Source: Ruegeria arenilitoris (GTDB lineage: Bacteria > Pseudomonadota > Alphaproteobacteria > Rhodobacterales > Rhodobacteraceae). From it: a stretch of DNA of 64,000 bases. Each line of letters starts with the position of its first letter. The stretch's first letter is position 1. The notes beneath the pieces are model-generated. The model was not told the origin of the DNA and ran no database searches. It saw nothing but the letters and a program-made list of their open reading frames with translations. Positions 52,941 to 61,762 of this stretch are shown here, piece by piece. A program made the position numbers and the translations under genes. The stretch lies in the NCBI RefSeq assembly GCF_013035425.1, contig NZ_WQHX01000011.1, forward strand, positions 33,511-97,510, written 5' to 3'.

Positions 52941-53398
52941 AACAGCAAACCTCTCTATGAAACCCTATCGGCGACAGCTAGTTGCTTCAACGTATCAATG
53001 TCCGCTCTGGGCTGGATGCGGACGTTAAGCAGAAACATCTTTAGCGACCGCTCTGCGGACAAAGCCGCCCGATGCTGGCGCAGCGAAAATCAAATCGATT
53101 GCTCGACAGTGTCACGGTATCGCCCGCGACAGCGCAGCACGATTTCTCGATACCGGACGTTCAAATCATGCATATAGGCCAAAACTTAATCAGGCCGTTC
53201 GCTTCGCTCGGATATAATGTCTCAAATGCGGAGCAAGCTGCCTTATGCTGCTGCGGAGAAAATTGGCTTGTTGCGCCACCGTACCTTTGAACGACAAGCA
53301 CCCGCCCAACCAAATATTTTGAGCGAGCGCAGTTTCCGTCACGTTTTTTCAGTGTTACCTTCGCAGTACTGCCCATATTTGGAGGAGAGGGGCAAACC
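52941..53398. repeat. Gene-free 458 bp with a degenerate copy of the dispersed hairpin repeat
   Basis: The copy spans about 52998-53085. AATGTCCGCTCTGGGCTGGA is followed by ATGCGGACGTTAAGCAGAAA, then CGACCGCTCTGCGGACAAAG with CCGCCCGATGCTGG. The piece GCTCTGCGGACAAAGC folds into a 6-bp stem with one mismatch. The last 60 bases hold the cyclase ribosome site; no gene is seen elsewhere in the space. Confidence 0.7.
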
Positions 53399-55603
53399 TT
53401 GGAACGCAGGCTTGCCGCCATATTCGCCGCAGACGTAGTCGGTTTCAGCCGTATGATGGCCGAGGATGAGGTGGGCACCTTCGAACGTTTGACCACGGTG
53501 CGCCAAGACATCCTCACCCGTTTGATAGATGAAAAGAACGGGCGGATCGTCAAGCTTATCGGCGACGGACTGCTGGCCGAATTTGCAAGCGTTGTTGATG
53601 CCGTGGAGGCTGCGATCCAGATACAGGAGGCGGTTAAGGACAAAAACGACACCATTGATCCCCACCAGCGTATCGAATTGCGGATCGGTATCAACCTGGG
53701 AGATCTGATCATCGATGGCGACGACATTTACGGAGACGGTGTTAACATTGCGGCGCGCCTGGAACCCCTAGCTACGCCCGGAGGCATCTGCATCTCGCGC
53801 GAGGTTTACGAACACACGCGCGGCAAAGTCAGTAAGCCATTTGAATCTGCGGGTGTCCACCGGGTCAAAAACATACCTGAGCCTCTCACGGTATTTCGGA
53901 TGGCGGACCCGAATGGCTCGAAATACAATTCACTGTTTCGCTTCAAAGTTCGACGCGCTGTCGCGGCGGTGGCCGTAATAGCGATTCTTTCAGGTGCCGC
54001 TTTTATATTGCGTGATGGTATAGTTGCCCTTTTCGGCGGCGCTGAAAGTGAAATCATCGCGGCAGAGGACGGGCTGCCTTCTCTCATTGTGTTGCCCTTT
54101 GAAAACCTCGGGCTGCCAGACGCGGAACGCTACATCGCAGATGGGCTCACGGACGATCTGATTACAGATTTCTCGAAAGTCGCCGGGCTGATGGTGATCG
54201 GCAGCAACACTGCGTTTTCCTATCGGGACCGGACAATCGACAGCAGGGCCATCGGTCGCGAGTTGGGGGTGGGCTATGTTCTCGAAGGCAGCGTGCGCAG
54301 AGCGGGAACTCGGCTTTTGGTCAACGCGCGGCTGACAGATGTGAGCAGCGGGCAGACAGTATGGGCCGAGCGGTTGGAGCGAGACGAAGCTGATATTTTC
54401 TCCATGGAAGCTGGCCTGATAAACGAGATCATTGATCAACTTGGTGTGGATGTGAGTGTGTCCGAAAAGGAGCGGATCGAACGCCTACCTACAACGGATC
54501 TGGAAGCATATGACTTCTTTCTCAGAGCCGAAGAAGCCGCTCGCAGCGGCTTTCGGCCCGGGCTGCGCGAAGCGTTGAGCCTCTATTCGGACGCAACCGC
54601 AATCGACCCGACTTTTGCCAGGGCATTCGCGGCACAGGCCCGCACCGAGGCATTGATCATGCGCCGTAACTATGACGATGTGCTGCCCTTTCCGGTCGCC
54701 CGGAAACGTGCCTACGAACATGCCGGTCGTGCCTTAGAAATTGATCCCGATGCGGCGATGCCTTTTGCCGTATTAAGCGAGTTGCAGACTGTGGATCGAA
54801 GGTATGAGGAAGCGATGCGCTCGGCGCAGCTTTCTGTCGAGAAGGCCCCCGGTGAAGCATCTGCTTATCTTGCGCTGAGCTTTGCGCAAACTTTCTACGG
54901 CCGACATGAAGAGGCGATCGAGAATTTCGAAACGGCTCTGCGTCTCAACCCACTATTGCCGGGCTATGCACGTCAGATCGCAAGCTTGTCCTATATTCTG
55001 ACAGGGCGTCCCCAACGTGCCGTCGAAATCCTTGAGGAGATAAAAGGCAATTCTCAAGGTATTGAGGACTACTTTAACATCCTCGCGGCCACCTATGGAG
55101 AGGCTGGCCAAACGCAAAAGGCGCAAGCAACTGCAGACGAGGTGGCCGAATTTGCTCCGCATACTTCGGCGCAACTCTACAAGGTCTTGTTTGCGCATTT
55201 TCGGAAGCAGGAAGAACTCGATCGGATCATTGATGCAATGTTGACTGCGGGCGTGCAGGAATGGCCCTTCAACTTTCAACCTGGCGCTCGCGAAAAGCTA
55301 TCTGCCGACGCGGTTACCGCTCTGATCGACGGCAACGTATGGCAGGGAAACTTCGAAGGCCGCGGACCCGGCTTGATGCAGATTTCAGAGAACGGAAGTA
55401 TGGCCTTGCGCGCATCCACATTGTTTGTCACTGGATCGGCATTTGTGAAAGACGACACATTGTGCTTACAACAACCCGGTCTTTCGCTTGGTCGCCCGGC
55501 TTGTGGCATGGTCTACAAAAATGCCGAAGAAGACGTCGGGGCGAGCGAGCCTTACAGCTACATCAACCCGCATATTCTGTTTCACTTTAGCCCTGGCGGA
55601 TGA
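53399..55603 (+). CDS. Class III adenylate/guanylate cyclase with TolB-like and TPR domains
   Basis: A 734-residue protein. The cyclase domain (1-170) has the metal-binding Asp of FAADVVGFSRMM (Asp12), the GDG turn of KLIGDGLLAEF (Asp56), and DDIYGDGVNIAARLEPLATP near 107. A single helix follows at 188-205 (AVAAVAVIAILSGAAFILR). A TolB-like domain (SLIVLPFENLGLPDAERYIA to GYVLEGSVRRAG) and TPRs with SYLALSFAQTFYGRHEEAIE complete it. The start is TTG, backed by GGAGGAGAGGGG; the decayed copy at 59373 uses the same TTG. It makes cAMP or cGMP near the membrane in response to an unknown signal. Two small exported-protein genes on the other strand converge with it. Confidence 0.9.
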   Translation: MERRLAAIFAADVVGFSRMMAEDEVGTFERLTTVRQDILTRLIDEKNGRIVKLIGDGLLAEFASVVDAVEAAIQIQEAVKDKNDTIDPHQRIELRIGINLGDLIIDGDDIYGDGVNIAARLEPLATPGGICISREVYEHTRGKVSKPFESAGVHRVKNIPEPLTVFRMADPNGSKYNSLFRFKVRRAVAAVAVIAILSGAAFILRDGIVALFGGAESEIIAAEDGLPSLIVLPFENLGLPDAERYIADGLTDDLITDFSKVAGLMVIGSNTAFSYRDRTIDSRAIGRELGVGYVLEGSVRRAGTRLLVNARLTDVSSGQTVWAERLERDEADIFSMEAGLINEIIDQLGVDVSVSEKERIERLPTTDLEAYDFFLRAEEAARSGFRPGLREALSLYSDATAIDPTFARAFAAQARTEALIMRRNYDDVLPFPVARKRAYEHAGRALEIDPDAAMPFAVLSELQTVDRRYEEAMRSAQLSVEKAPGEASAYLALSFAQTFYGRHEEAIENFETALRLNPLLPGYARQIASLSYILTGRPQRAVEILEEIKGNSQGIEDYFNILAATYGEAGQTQKAQATADEVAEFAPHTSAQLYKVLFAHFRKQEELDRIIDAMLTAGVQEWPFNFQPGAREKLSADAVTALIDGNVWQGNFEGRGPGLMQISENGSMALRASTLFVTGSAFVKDDTLCLQQPGLSLGRPACGMVYKNAEEDVGASEPYSYINPHILFHFSPGG

Positions 55604-55622
55604 CCATCATCCGAGGTGCGCA

Positions 55623-56102
55623 TCAATTGGAGTAATCCTTGGCTGCCAGCGGCTTGGTCTTCTCCCAATTCGCATCCGCCTTGGCGATCACCGCTTCCCC
55701 TTCTGGGTGGTCAAGCATTTCTGCTCCGGTCGGGTCCGATATAAAGTAAAGCTTCCCATCGATGATCCGCCAGGAATTTACTGGGTCGATGTTTTCGGAC
55801 GCGTTGGCCCCAAGGCCGACACCCAATGTGCAATACCCGCCGTATTGCGGAGCGTATTTGGTTGGGTCAGACTTAAACAGTTCGCGGTTCTCTGCGCTGT
55901 TGAAGTGCCATGGCGTGCCAAGCCAATCATATGCGAACTCACTTGATCCCTTTACCGCACGGCTTTCGGTGAAATAGGCAACAGTATCATAACCCTTGAT
56001 TGCAACATCGCCGAAAGGCCCAGTGTTGATGGGCTCATCCGCCAGCGCACTCGTGGTCATGCCTGCAATAAACAGCCCGCTCATCAGAAGTCGAAAGTTC
56101 AT
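55623..56102 (-). CDS. Exported YHS-domain protein
   Basis: A 159-residue protein with a signal peptide (MNFRLLMSGLFIAGMTTSAL, cleavage after ADA-like ALADE) and a YHS-type domain: VAIKGYDTVAYFTESRAVKG near 33 and the Y-H-type AYDWLGTPWHFNSAENRELF near 57, then YGGYCTLGVGLG. YHS domains may bind metal or heme-like ligands. It starts 14 nt before the end of the ankyrin gene, reads the same way, and converges with the cyclase gene. Confidence 0.87.
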   Translation of the reverse strand: MNFRLLMSGLFIAGMTTSALADEPINTGPFGDVAIKGYDTVAYFTESRAVKGSSEFAYDWLGTPWHFNSAENRELFKSDPTKYAPQYGGYCTLGVGLGANASENIDPVNSWRIIDGKLYFISDPTGAEMLDHPEGEAVIAKADANWEKTKPLAAKDYSN

Positions 56103-56116
56103 TTTTTGACCCTACC

Positions 56117-56710
56117 TTATGTGCCTGCCTCCAAACACAGGCGGTGAAATTCCGGGCCGAAGGCATCTGGCGGGGGGCAAGTGGCTCCGTTCTGCTTCAG
56201 CAGCCCAACGATATCATAGTGTTTACGGAACATCGTTCGGATTAGAACCGAAAAGCCATCGTTATCGAGTGTCACAATATCCGCACCGTTGTCGAGCAGT
56301 AGCTCGATCATCTCGATATGACCCTCATCGGCCGCCATGAAGATTGGTGACTTTTCGGCCCTGTTGATGCGTCCATTCACGTCTGCGCCTTTGGCGAGAA
56401 GCAGCTGCGCTGTTTCAATCTTACCACCGAAGGCAGCCGCGTGAAGTGGAGTGAAACCGCTGTGGTTACGCGCCATCACGTCAGCCCCTGCTTCGATCAG
56501 AGCCGCAGCGGTTTCGATGTTTCCAGCCAACGCAGCAGCAATCAAGGGCGTAGCCTTGTTCGGCCCCCGCTCATCAACCGAGGTACCGCTTTCCAACAGA
56601 GCCTTAACGGTCGCTGTATCACCCTGCTTTGCAGCATCGAATAACTGACCTGCTTGAGCGGGCCCAAGTATAAAGAATGCCGTTGTAAAGATGGCAATAA
56701 TCCAACGCAT
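56117..56710 (-). CDS. Exported ankyrin-repeat protein
   Basis: A 197-residue protein with a signal peptide (MRWIIAIFTTAFFILGPAQA) and four to five ankyrin repeats: LFDAAKQGDTATVKALLESG, ATPLIAAALAGNIETAAALI, FTPLHAAAFGGKIETAQLLL and SPIFMAADEGHIEMIELLLD. It is a periplasmic protein-contact module with no catalytic site. It precedes the YHS gene in one unit; both are next to the cyclase gene, an arrangement that could reflect a signalling set. Confidence 0.9.
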   Translation of the reverse strand: MRWIIAIFTTAFFILGPAQAGQLFDAAKQGDTATVKALLESGTSVDERGPNKATPLIAAALAGNIETAAALIEAGADVMARNHSGFTPLHAAAFGGKIETAQLLLAKGADVNGRINRAEKSPIFMAADEGHIEMIELLLDNGADIVTLDNDGFSVLIRTMFRKHYDIVGLLKQNGATCPPPDAFGPEFHRLCLEAGT

Positions 56711-57110
56711 GGATCTACCTCCCCTGTTTGAAGTCTACAATGAGCCGCTGTTGCGCGCAACGACGGCTTATTCGCTGCGGTGTTGAAGACGGTTTCGATC
56801 GAGTGGGTTTAGTCCATGCAGCGGCCCCAGAGACAACGAGTGTTTTGTCCGCGACGGAGCGTAGTGCCTCCGAATTTCGCCGCAGCCAGCATGAATGTCC
56901 GGTCTTTAATCTGCGCCGCGACGCTCCGGTTAACGAGAAGTAATGCTGCAGCGGCGAGATCTACTGGTCGAGAAGGTCTGCTTTGGGCTCAAGGCGGTCA
57001 TCTGAGCGCTTTTGTCGAATGTCCGCTTTAAGGTGTATAGCAGACTGGGAAAAATCTGGCGTATACCGTGCAAGACCTGCTCATAGCAGTAAATTGAAAA
57101 GGAACCCTCA
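56711..57110. repeat. Gene-free 400 bp filled with degenerate copies of the dispersed repeat
   Basis: Pieces of the repeat run from 56741 to 57035. The clearest is GTCTGCTTTGGGCTCAAGG followed by CGGTCATCTGAGCGCTTTTG near 56976-57015, which matches 42961-42992 at 29 of 32 bases. Further halves are ACGACGGCTTATTCGCTGCG at 56760 and TGCTGCAGCGGCGAG at 56943. The rest serves as upstream region for the aldolase gene. Confidence 0.7.
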
Positions 57111-57881
57111 ATGGACTTGCCAAAGAACCATTTCAAAGAAGCCATCCTGCAAGGTAACCAGCAACTGGGTTTGTGGAGTTCGATCCGCGACCCCGCCATG
57201 AGTGAAATGCTGGCCGGGTGCGGCTATGACTGGATCGTACTCGATTGCGAACATTCTCCGCGCGATGTTCAGGAAGTTCTGCACGGGTTGCATGCCATGT
57301 CAGCCTATCCGGTGGAACCGGTTGTACGGGTGAAAAGCCTCGACGTCGCTGAGATCAAGAAAATGCTGGATATCGGCGCACAGACGATTCTTGTGCCATA
57401 TGTGCAGAACGGAGAAGAGGCGCGGCGTGCAGCGGCGGCAGTCACCTATCCGCCCGCCGGTTTGCGCGGGGTTGCCGGAGGTACACGCGCAAACAGATTT
57501 GCTGCAATCCCCGATTACTTCACTAAAGCACGCGAAGAGATTTGCCTGATTGTTCAGATTGAAACGCGAGAAGCCATGAACAATCTTGAAGAGATTGCCA
57601 CCACAGACGGCATTGATGCCGTCTTCGTCGGCCCAGCGGATCTGGCCTCCAGCCTAGGGCGCCCAGGAGATTTGAAACACCCCGATGTCAAAGAGGCGAT
57701 CGTCAACACCATTCACCGCGTGCGTGCCCTTGGCAAACCCGCCGGATTTCTCTCCTCGGATCCGGAACTGTTGGGCCTCGTTTTCGACGCAGGCAGCGTA
57801 TTCACCGCAATCGACATCGATATGACCGCACTTCGCCGCGTTGTGATAGCTCGTCTATCGGAGTATGAGGATATGAGGTAA
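57111..57881 (+). CDS. HpcH/HpaI-family aldolase
   Basis: A 256-residue class II pyruvate aldolase. LGLWSSIRDPAMSEMLAGCG near 20 and DWIVLDCEHSPRD with the catalytic His near 42 open the barrel. VRVKSLDVAEIKKMLDIGAQ near 70, the Arg/Gly loop RGVAGGTRANRF and the metal ligands of IVQIETREAMNN and DAVFVGPADLASSLG follow. It splits 2-keto-3-deoxy or 4-hydroxy-2-keto acids into pyruvate and an aldehyde, for instance in glucarate or homoprotocatechuate routes. With the uronate-dehydrogenase-like gene downstream, sugar-acid use is likely. Confidence 0.9.
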   Translation: MDLPKNHFKEAILQGNQQLGLWSSIRDPAMSEMLAGCGYDWIVLDCEHSPRDVQEVLHGLHAMSAYPVEPVVRVKSLDVAEIKKMLDIGAQTILVPYVQNGEEARRAAAAVTYPPAGLRGVAGGTRANRFAAIPDYFTKAREEICLIVQIETREAMNNLEEIATTDGIDAVFVGPADLASSLGRPGDLKHPDVKEAIVNTIHRVRALGKPAGFLSSDPELLGLVFDAGSVFTAIDIDMTALRRVVIARLSEYEDMR

Positions 57882-58213
57882 CGTGGGCGCACTGAGCCTT
57901 CGGATCTGATACAAGCAAAGACCGCACGTTCGATCATGCAGTCATTGTCTCTGGCTGTTTCGTAGAAAGCACGCCAGTTTAATTGAAATCGAACGACGGC
58001 TCCGGGCTCGGTGCGGTCATTCGGCAAAATTCCGTCAACGTCTGCCTTGCAGACAAACCTGCTGTTAGCCACAGCGCGGAGCGATTGTTCCGCATGAACG
58101 ATCGCTTCGCGGACAAAGTTACCGAAAAGCAGACTGAACTGAATGTCTGCTTTCCTTTGGCTTACAGTCACTTTAGGGCTAACCACCGTGTCGCAGAGAT
58201 TGGGGGACAGACC
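57882..58213. repeat. Gene-free 332 bp with a copy of the dispersed hairpin repeat
   Basis: The copy at about 57990-58130 reads ACGACGGCTCCGGGCTCGGT, GCGGTCATTCGGC, CAACGTCTGCCTTGCAGACA, then GCATGAACGATCGCTTCGCG with GACAAAGTTACC. The last portion is a GCTTCG..CAAAG half-hairpin of the common core. No gene is seen; a 77-codon open extension of the next gene through here is not credible. Confidence 0.75.
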
Positions 58214-58945
58214 ATGCTGAAGGTGCTTGTAACTGGTTCGTCGGGTCGGATTGGGAGGGCATTTTTTGCCGCATATCAAGAGCGGTATCAGTTTGTGCTG
58301 ACCGATTTGAATGAGCCCACGTACCCTGTTTCAGGTCAGCATCATTTCGTGCGATCTGATCTCTCGGATGCAAATGCTGCAGCGGTTTTATGTCAAGGAG
58401 TGGATACCGTTGTACATCTCGCAGGCGTACCCGACCCGAATGCAGAAATTGACGAAGTGCTGCCTGCCAACATATTGGCGACAACCTATTTGATCGAAGC
58501 TGCTCGTCAGGCAAACGTCCGCCGCTTCGTCTTCGCGAGCAGCGCGCAAACCATCGAAGGATACCCCGTAGACCGGCAAATCGTTCCGGGAATGGCTGTT
58601 GCTCCGGCCAATCTCTACGGCGTCTCAAAGTGCTATGGGGAAGCCTTGTGTTCGCTTTATGCGACGCAGCACGGCATGTCCTGCGTCTCCTTGCGAATAG
58701 GGGCGTTCGAACCTGCGGACGGCCCGCCACTTGAAACCATGCGTGACCTAAGCGCGTGGCTTAGTCATCGCGATGCGACGCACCTGATTGATCGCGCAGT
58801 CCAAGCAGAGATCGACGGGAGTTTTATCGCGCACGGCATCTCTAACAATCGGTTTAAGCGGCTTGATCTAACCGAGACTTGCAAAGTGCTTGGATACGCA
58901 CCGCAGGACGATGCGTTTTCGACCTTTCCGATACCATTCGCTTAA
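58214..58945 (+). CDS. NAD-dependent epimerase/dehydratase, uronate-dehydrogenase-like
   Basis: A 243-residue extended SDR. The cofactor loop VLVTGSSGRIGRAF is at 4-17, the core YGVSKCYGEALCSLY near 136 contains Tyr and Lys, and VSLRIGAFEP plus MRDLSAWLSHRDATHLIDRA near 170 closely recalls the uronate dehydrogenases that oxidise galacturonate or glucuronate to the aldaro-lactone. At 243 residues it is slightly shorter than the roughly 265 usual. The ATG at 58214 has GGGGGA 6 nt upstream. It is 330 bp after the aldolase gene, with a repeat in between. Confidence 0.75.
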   Translation: MLKVLVTGSSGRIGRAFFAAYQERYQFVLTDLNEPTYPVSGQHHFVRSDLSDANAAAVLCQGVDTVVHLAGVPDPNAEIDEVLPANILATTYLIEAARQANVRRFVFASSAQTIEGYPVDRQIVPGMAVAPANLYGVSKCYGEALCSLYATQHGMSCVSLRIGAFEPADGPPLETMRDLSAWLSHRDATHLIDRAVQAEIDGSFIAHGISNNRFKRLDLTETCKVLGYAPQDDAFSTFPIPFA

Positions 58946-59372
58946 AGCCGACAAATGGTGACGACGCAGCAACCGTCGAGTGGGGCTCAGAGCGGTCATT
59001 CGCTGCAGCGCCGCGTTAAGTGGTTAGCCGAACGTCTGGTCTGCGGACAAAGCTGTCGTTCGCTTCGGTACCATCGATCGGTGAAATCGGCTCATCAACC
59101 GACAAAACTCGAACGGGTGTCTTTAGAGCGTCACAATCGAGATCAAATTGATTGACAGCAAAACATATATGGCAAAAGGCGCGGCATTCTTATCCGTGCC
59201 ATGCTAAGTTAATGGGACATCGCTTAGTCTTCCATTTTTTCTGGCAAATGAGCCTGTACATTGAGACGAATCTTAGTTTTCGCGGCATTTTTAACTGCAA
59301 ATTCAACTAGTCCACCCGTTGCTCAAAGCATGGATCCTGATGCCTCCGAGGCCGCTGCACGAGCGGCTTTGT
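58946..59372. repeat. Gene-free 427 bp with a copy of the dispersed hairpin repeat
   Basis: A rather complete copy at 58975-59070: GTGGGGCTCAGAGCGGTCAT, TCGCTGCAGCGCCGCG, then CCGAACGTCTGGTCTGCGGA with CAAAGCTGTCGTTCGCT. No gene can be supported in the rest, which includes decayed DNA downstream of the cyclase fragment. Confidence 0.75.
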
Positions 59373-59738
59373 CTATCTTGAGTATCGCGGCCACCCAAAA
59401 CGAGACGCGATGTTGATCCCATCCCCGTAGATGTCTTCTTCTGTTTTTGTGATATCGCCGATATTTACTCCTATGCGCAAGGCGATTGGCGTGTGCCTCG
59501 GCATACGATCCTGAATTTGCATGGACGCATTTACTGCACCAGCCGCGCTTGAAAACTCCATAAGCCATCCGTCCCCCATCGATTTGAGGATTGCGCCGCC
59601 ATATTCCGCGAGAATGGGATCGAAGGTTTCAGAACGCAGTTTTCGCACTGCATTGACAGTGTCTGCTTCATCTTCGCCCATCATTCGCGAAAAACCCACA
59701 AAATCGGCGGCCACTATCACTGCTAGCCTACGTTCCAA
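59373..59738 (-). pseudogene. Truncated class III cyclase gene (N-terminal fragment)
   Basis: The 121 codons begin MERRLAVIVAADFVGFSRMM and continue with MGDGWLMEF and DIYGDGINIASR, so the first two thirds of a cyclase domain are intact, with both metal Asp residues. The frame then ends FGWPRYSR and stops; the expected substrate-binding half, membrane helix and C-terminal domains are absent. The TTG start and ribosome site (GGAGA) match those of the full-length cyclase at 53399. This is a decaying paralogue that could at most make an inactive half-domain. Confidence 0.8.
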
Positions 59739-60060
59739 AATTTATCTCCAGATCGCATAAGCTGCGGCGTGTTGTTTTGGCGCGCTGTAGTTGCATGTGC
59801 TAACGTTCACAAAAATTTATGGCCGATCTTGTTGGACTTCGCAAACCACCGGAAGGGAAACAGTTCGGCAGTCCTGTACGTTGACGAAGCAACTGGCTTT
59901 TCAAGGTTCACTTTGTGTTCGATGTAGCTATTCGCTGCCATTTGGTTGAAAGACTACTATGCGTAGAGTATTGGCTGAGACTAGAAAAACTCCGTTATCA
60001 ACTCATTTTAGCTTCTGCTGACAAAACCCGGGCGTTTTAGGTGGTGTCGCCGCAGTCCTA
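59739..60060. other. Intergenic region without recognisable content (322 bp)
   Basis: It lies between the start of the cyclase fragment and the end of the SH3-protein gene, both read leftward. I see no gene, no strong hairpin and no full repeat copy, only a possible weak repeat trace (GACGAAGCAACTGGC) near 59883. It contains the promoter of the former cyclase, if any. Confidence 0.4.
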
Positions 60061-60366
60061 TTATCGAATTTTTCGCAAATATGCCCAAGAGACAAATCCC
60101 TTCAGACCACGCGCACGTTGCAAGGATACGCGGCACCAACGGGTGCCGCCGGTCTGCTCGCAACTGTGAACTCGTAAAGCGGTTCCATTTGGAAGGCCCA
60201 CTATCACGTTGAAACCTATTCCCGGTCCTGCTCGCAATTTCAGCATGTCTCCGTCTTCAACGCCAAAAACCTCGTATCGCCCAAGAGAAGCTGCAGTCGC
60301 GGATTGAGCTAAGACAATGGCGCTTAGGAAAAATACCACCAAGGGCAAGAATATTGCACTGCGCAT
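60061..60366 (-). CDS. Exported SH3-like (SH3_3) protein
   Basis: A 101-residue protein with a signal peptide (MRSAIFLPLVVFFLSAIVLA, cleavage near ATAAS) and one bacterial SH3 domain: DMLKLRAGPGIGFNVIVGLP near 40 and CRVSLQRARGLKGFVSWAYL near the end. Two Cys (in HSCEQTGGTRWCRV) may form a disulfide. Such domains usually bind peptidoglycan or protein peptides. It stands alone between repeat-containing spaces. Confidence 0.85.
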   Translation of the reverse strand: MRSAIFLPLVVFFLSAIVLAQSATAASLGRYEVFGVEDGDMLKLRAGPGIGFNVIVGLPNGTALRVHSCEQTGGTRWCRVSLQRARGLKGFVSWAYLRKIR

Positions 60367-60626
60367 AACGTTAACCTGCCTGTTGCCTCAACTACAATCC
60401 TAGCGTCTTTGATCATCAAGCGAAACTCCCTGACCTAAGAATGTGCACGTTTAAACCGACATTGAACTAAAATTCTTAATTATGCCGAAGGTCTAATTTG
60501 AGCTCGATAAGGTCATTCGCTGCAGTCGGCGAGAGCTTCCGCTTTGTGGACAAAGCAGCCTTTGACCGATCGTCCAGCCAACGACCGCTACGCGGACGAA
60601 ACGGACATTCCCATCTGGGCAAAAGA
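60367..60626. repeat. Intergenic copy of the dispersed hairpin repeat with the best core hairpin
   Basis: The copy at 60498-60600 has GAGCTCGATAAGGTCATTCG with CTGCAGTCGGCGAG, then GCTTTGTGGACAAAGC at 60541-60556. That core is a perfect 6-bp stem with loop TGGA. A second half-core ACGACCGCTACGCGGACGAA follows. It lies between the SH3 gene's start and the stop of the DHDPS-family gene. Confidence 0.8.
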
Positions 60627-61514
60627 TCAAAGAGCGCCAACCTGTTCCAACGCCGCTTTCACGACGCTGATCTGTGCGTCAGACAGCGCGGCCTGTGGTG
60701 GCGCGGGCTGCCCGCAGTCAAATCCCTGGAGCCTTAAGCCTGCCTTCACAGCGCCTGCTAAATTGAAGCGGGCAAAGACCTGGTTCACGGTCCATAGCTC
60801 ACGTTGAAGGGCCATCGCCTCGTCCCATTTCCCCGCCTCGCAGAGATCAAAGAGGCGAACACTTTGTTTTGGAACGATGCATGAAGGACCGGCAAGCCAG
60901 CCTCTTCCGCCGATCAGCATTACTGCAGCGGTGATGTGAGAGGATGCTGCGAATACACCAATGCGGCCTTCAGTGCGGTTTAGGATCGAGAGCAAGCGGC
61001 CGGTGTTGGTCGAAGCATCCTTGACGAAAAGAATGTTTGGATGATGAGAAAGCTTTTCTATGGCATCGATTGATAGGTCAGAGCGTTGAAAATTGGGGTT
61101 TGTGTAGAGCGTTACGGGCAAATCTGTTGCATCGGCTACAGCCAAAAAATAATCCACGACCCCGGTTTCGGGGACTGGAAAGTAGGCTTCTAGTACCGCG
61201 AGTATTCCATCCGCCCCTATCGACGCCCATCGCCTGGCCTGTACAATTGCGTCCCAGGTTGTTGTCGCTGCGACACCGGCAATTACCGGAACCCGGCCGG
61301 CGGCAGCGTCTACCGTCGCCGAAACAACTTGTTCCTTTGCTGCAAAGTCCAGATATGCAAATTCTCCAGTCGAGCCCAGCGGCGTGAGCCCATGCACACC
61401 AGCGTTAATTAGGTGCTCCGAGAGTTTGCGTAGCGCGCCTTCGTCCACTTGGCCCTTGGGGGTCAATGGCGTTGGCAAGTAGGGGACTACGCCCCGCAGG
61501 TTCGCAACCTTCAT
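60627..61514 (-). CDS. Dihydrodipicolinate synthase-family lyase
   Basis: A 295-residue TIM-barrel Schiff-base enzyme. GVVPYLPTPLTPKGQVDEGA is at the start, LTPLGSTGEFAYLDFAAKEQ near 39, the Tyr of LPVTLYTNPNF near 135 and the Schiff-base Lys of NILFVKDAS near 163. Members of this family include dihydrodipicolinate synthase, N-acetylneuraminate lyase, 2-keto-3-deoxy acid aldolases and 5-keto-4-deoxyglucarate dehydratase. The neighbouring aldolase, uronate-type and class II aldolase genes favour a sugar-acid role, but sequence alone does not select one. Confidence 0.88.
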   Translation of the reverse strand: MKVANLRGVVPYLPTPLTPKGQVDEGALRKLSEHLINAGVHGLTPLGSTGEFAYLDFAAKEQVVSATVDAAAGRVPVIAGVAATTTWDAIVQARRWASIGADGILAVLEAYFPVPETGVVDYFLAVADATDLPVTLYTNPNFQRSDLSIDAIEKLSHHPNILFVKDASTNTGRLLSILNRTEGRIGVFAASSHITAAVMLIGGRGWLAGPSCIVPKQSVRLFDLCEAGKWDEAMALQRELWTVNQVFARFNLAGAVKAGLRLQGFDCGQPAPPQAALSDAQISVVKAALEQVGAL

Positions 61515-61762
61515 TGTGGCTTTCGTTCCTAAAATGGATCTGTAACGAACTTACTCTGGGAACACGTTCGTTTCCAGTTCGTACCTTGTCCGCGATAGGC
61601 TCTATACAATCATTCGACTATTTTTCAGATGAGCGGTTCGTCGCGTTAAGAGGTCATTCTGATAGTGATTTTGACGTTTTTTGCCTACCATTGATGCGTT
61701 AGCTATCATTTGGGACGTGTCATTAAATGCAGCTCGAATGATGATCAGAGGGAGAAGTATGG

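Noticed and set aside
53161..53727. Minus-strand frame of 188 codons at the start of the cyclase gene
   Set aside because: The plus-strand cyclase motifs and ribosome site are compelling; the antisense product is Ser/Arg-rich and without pattern.
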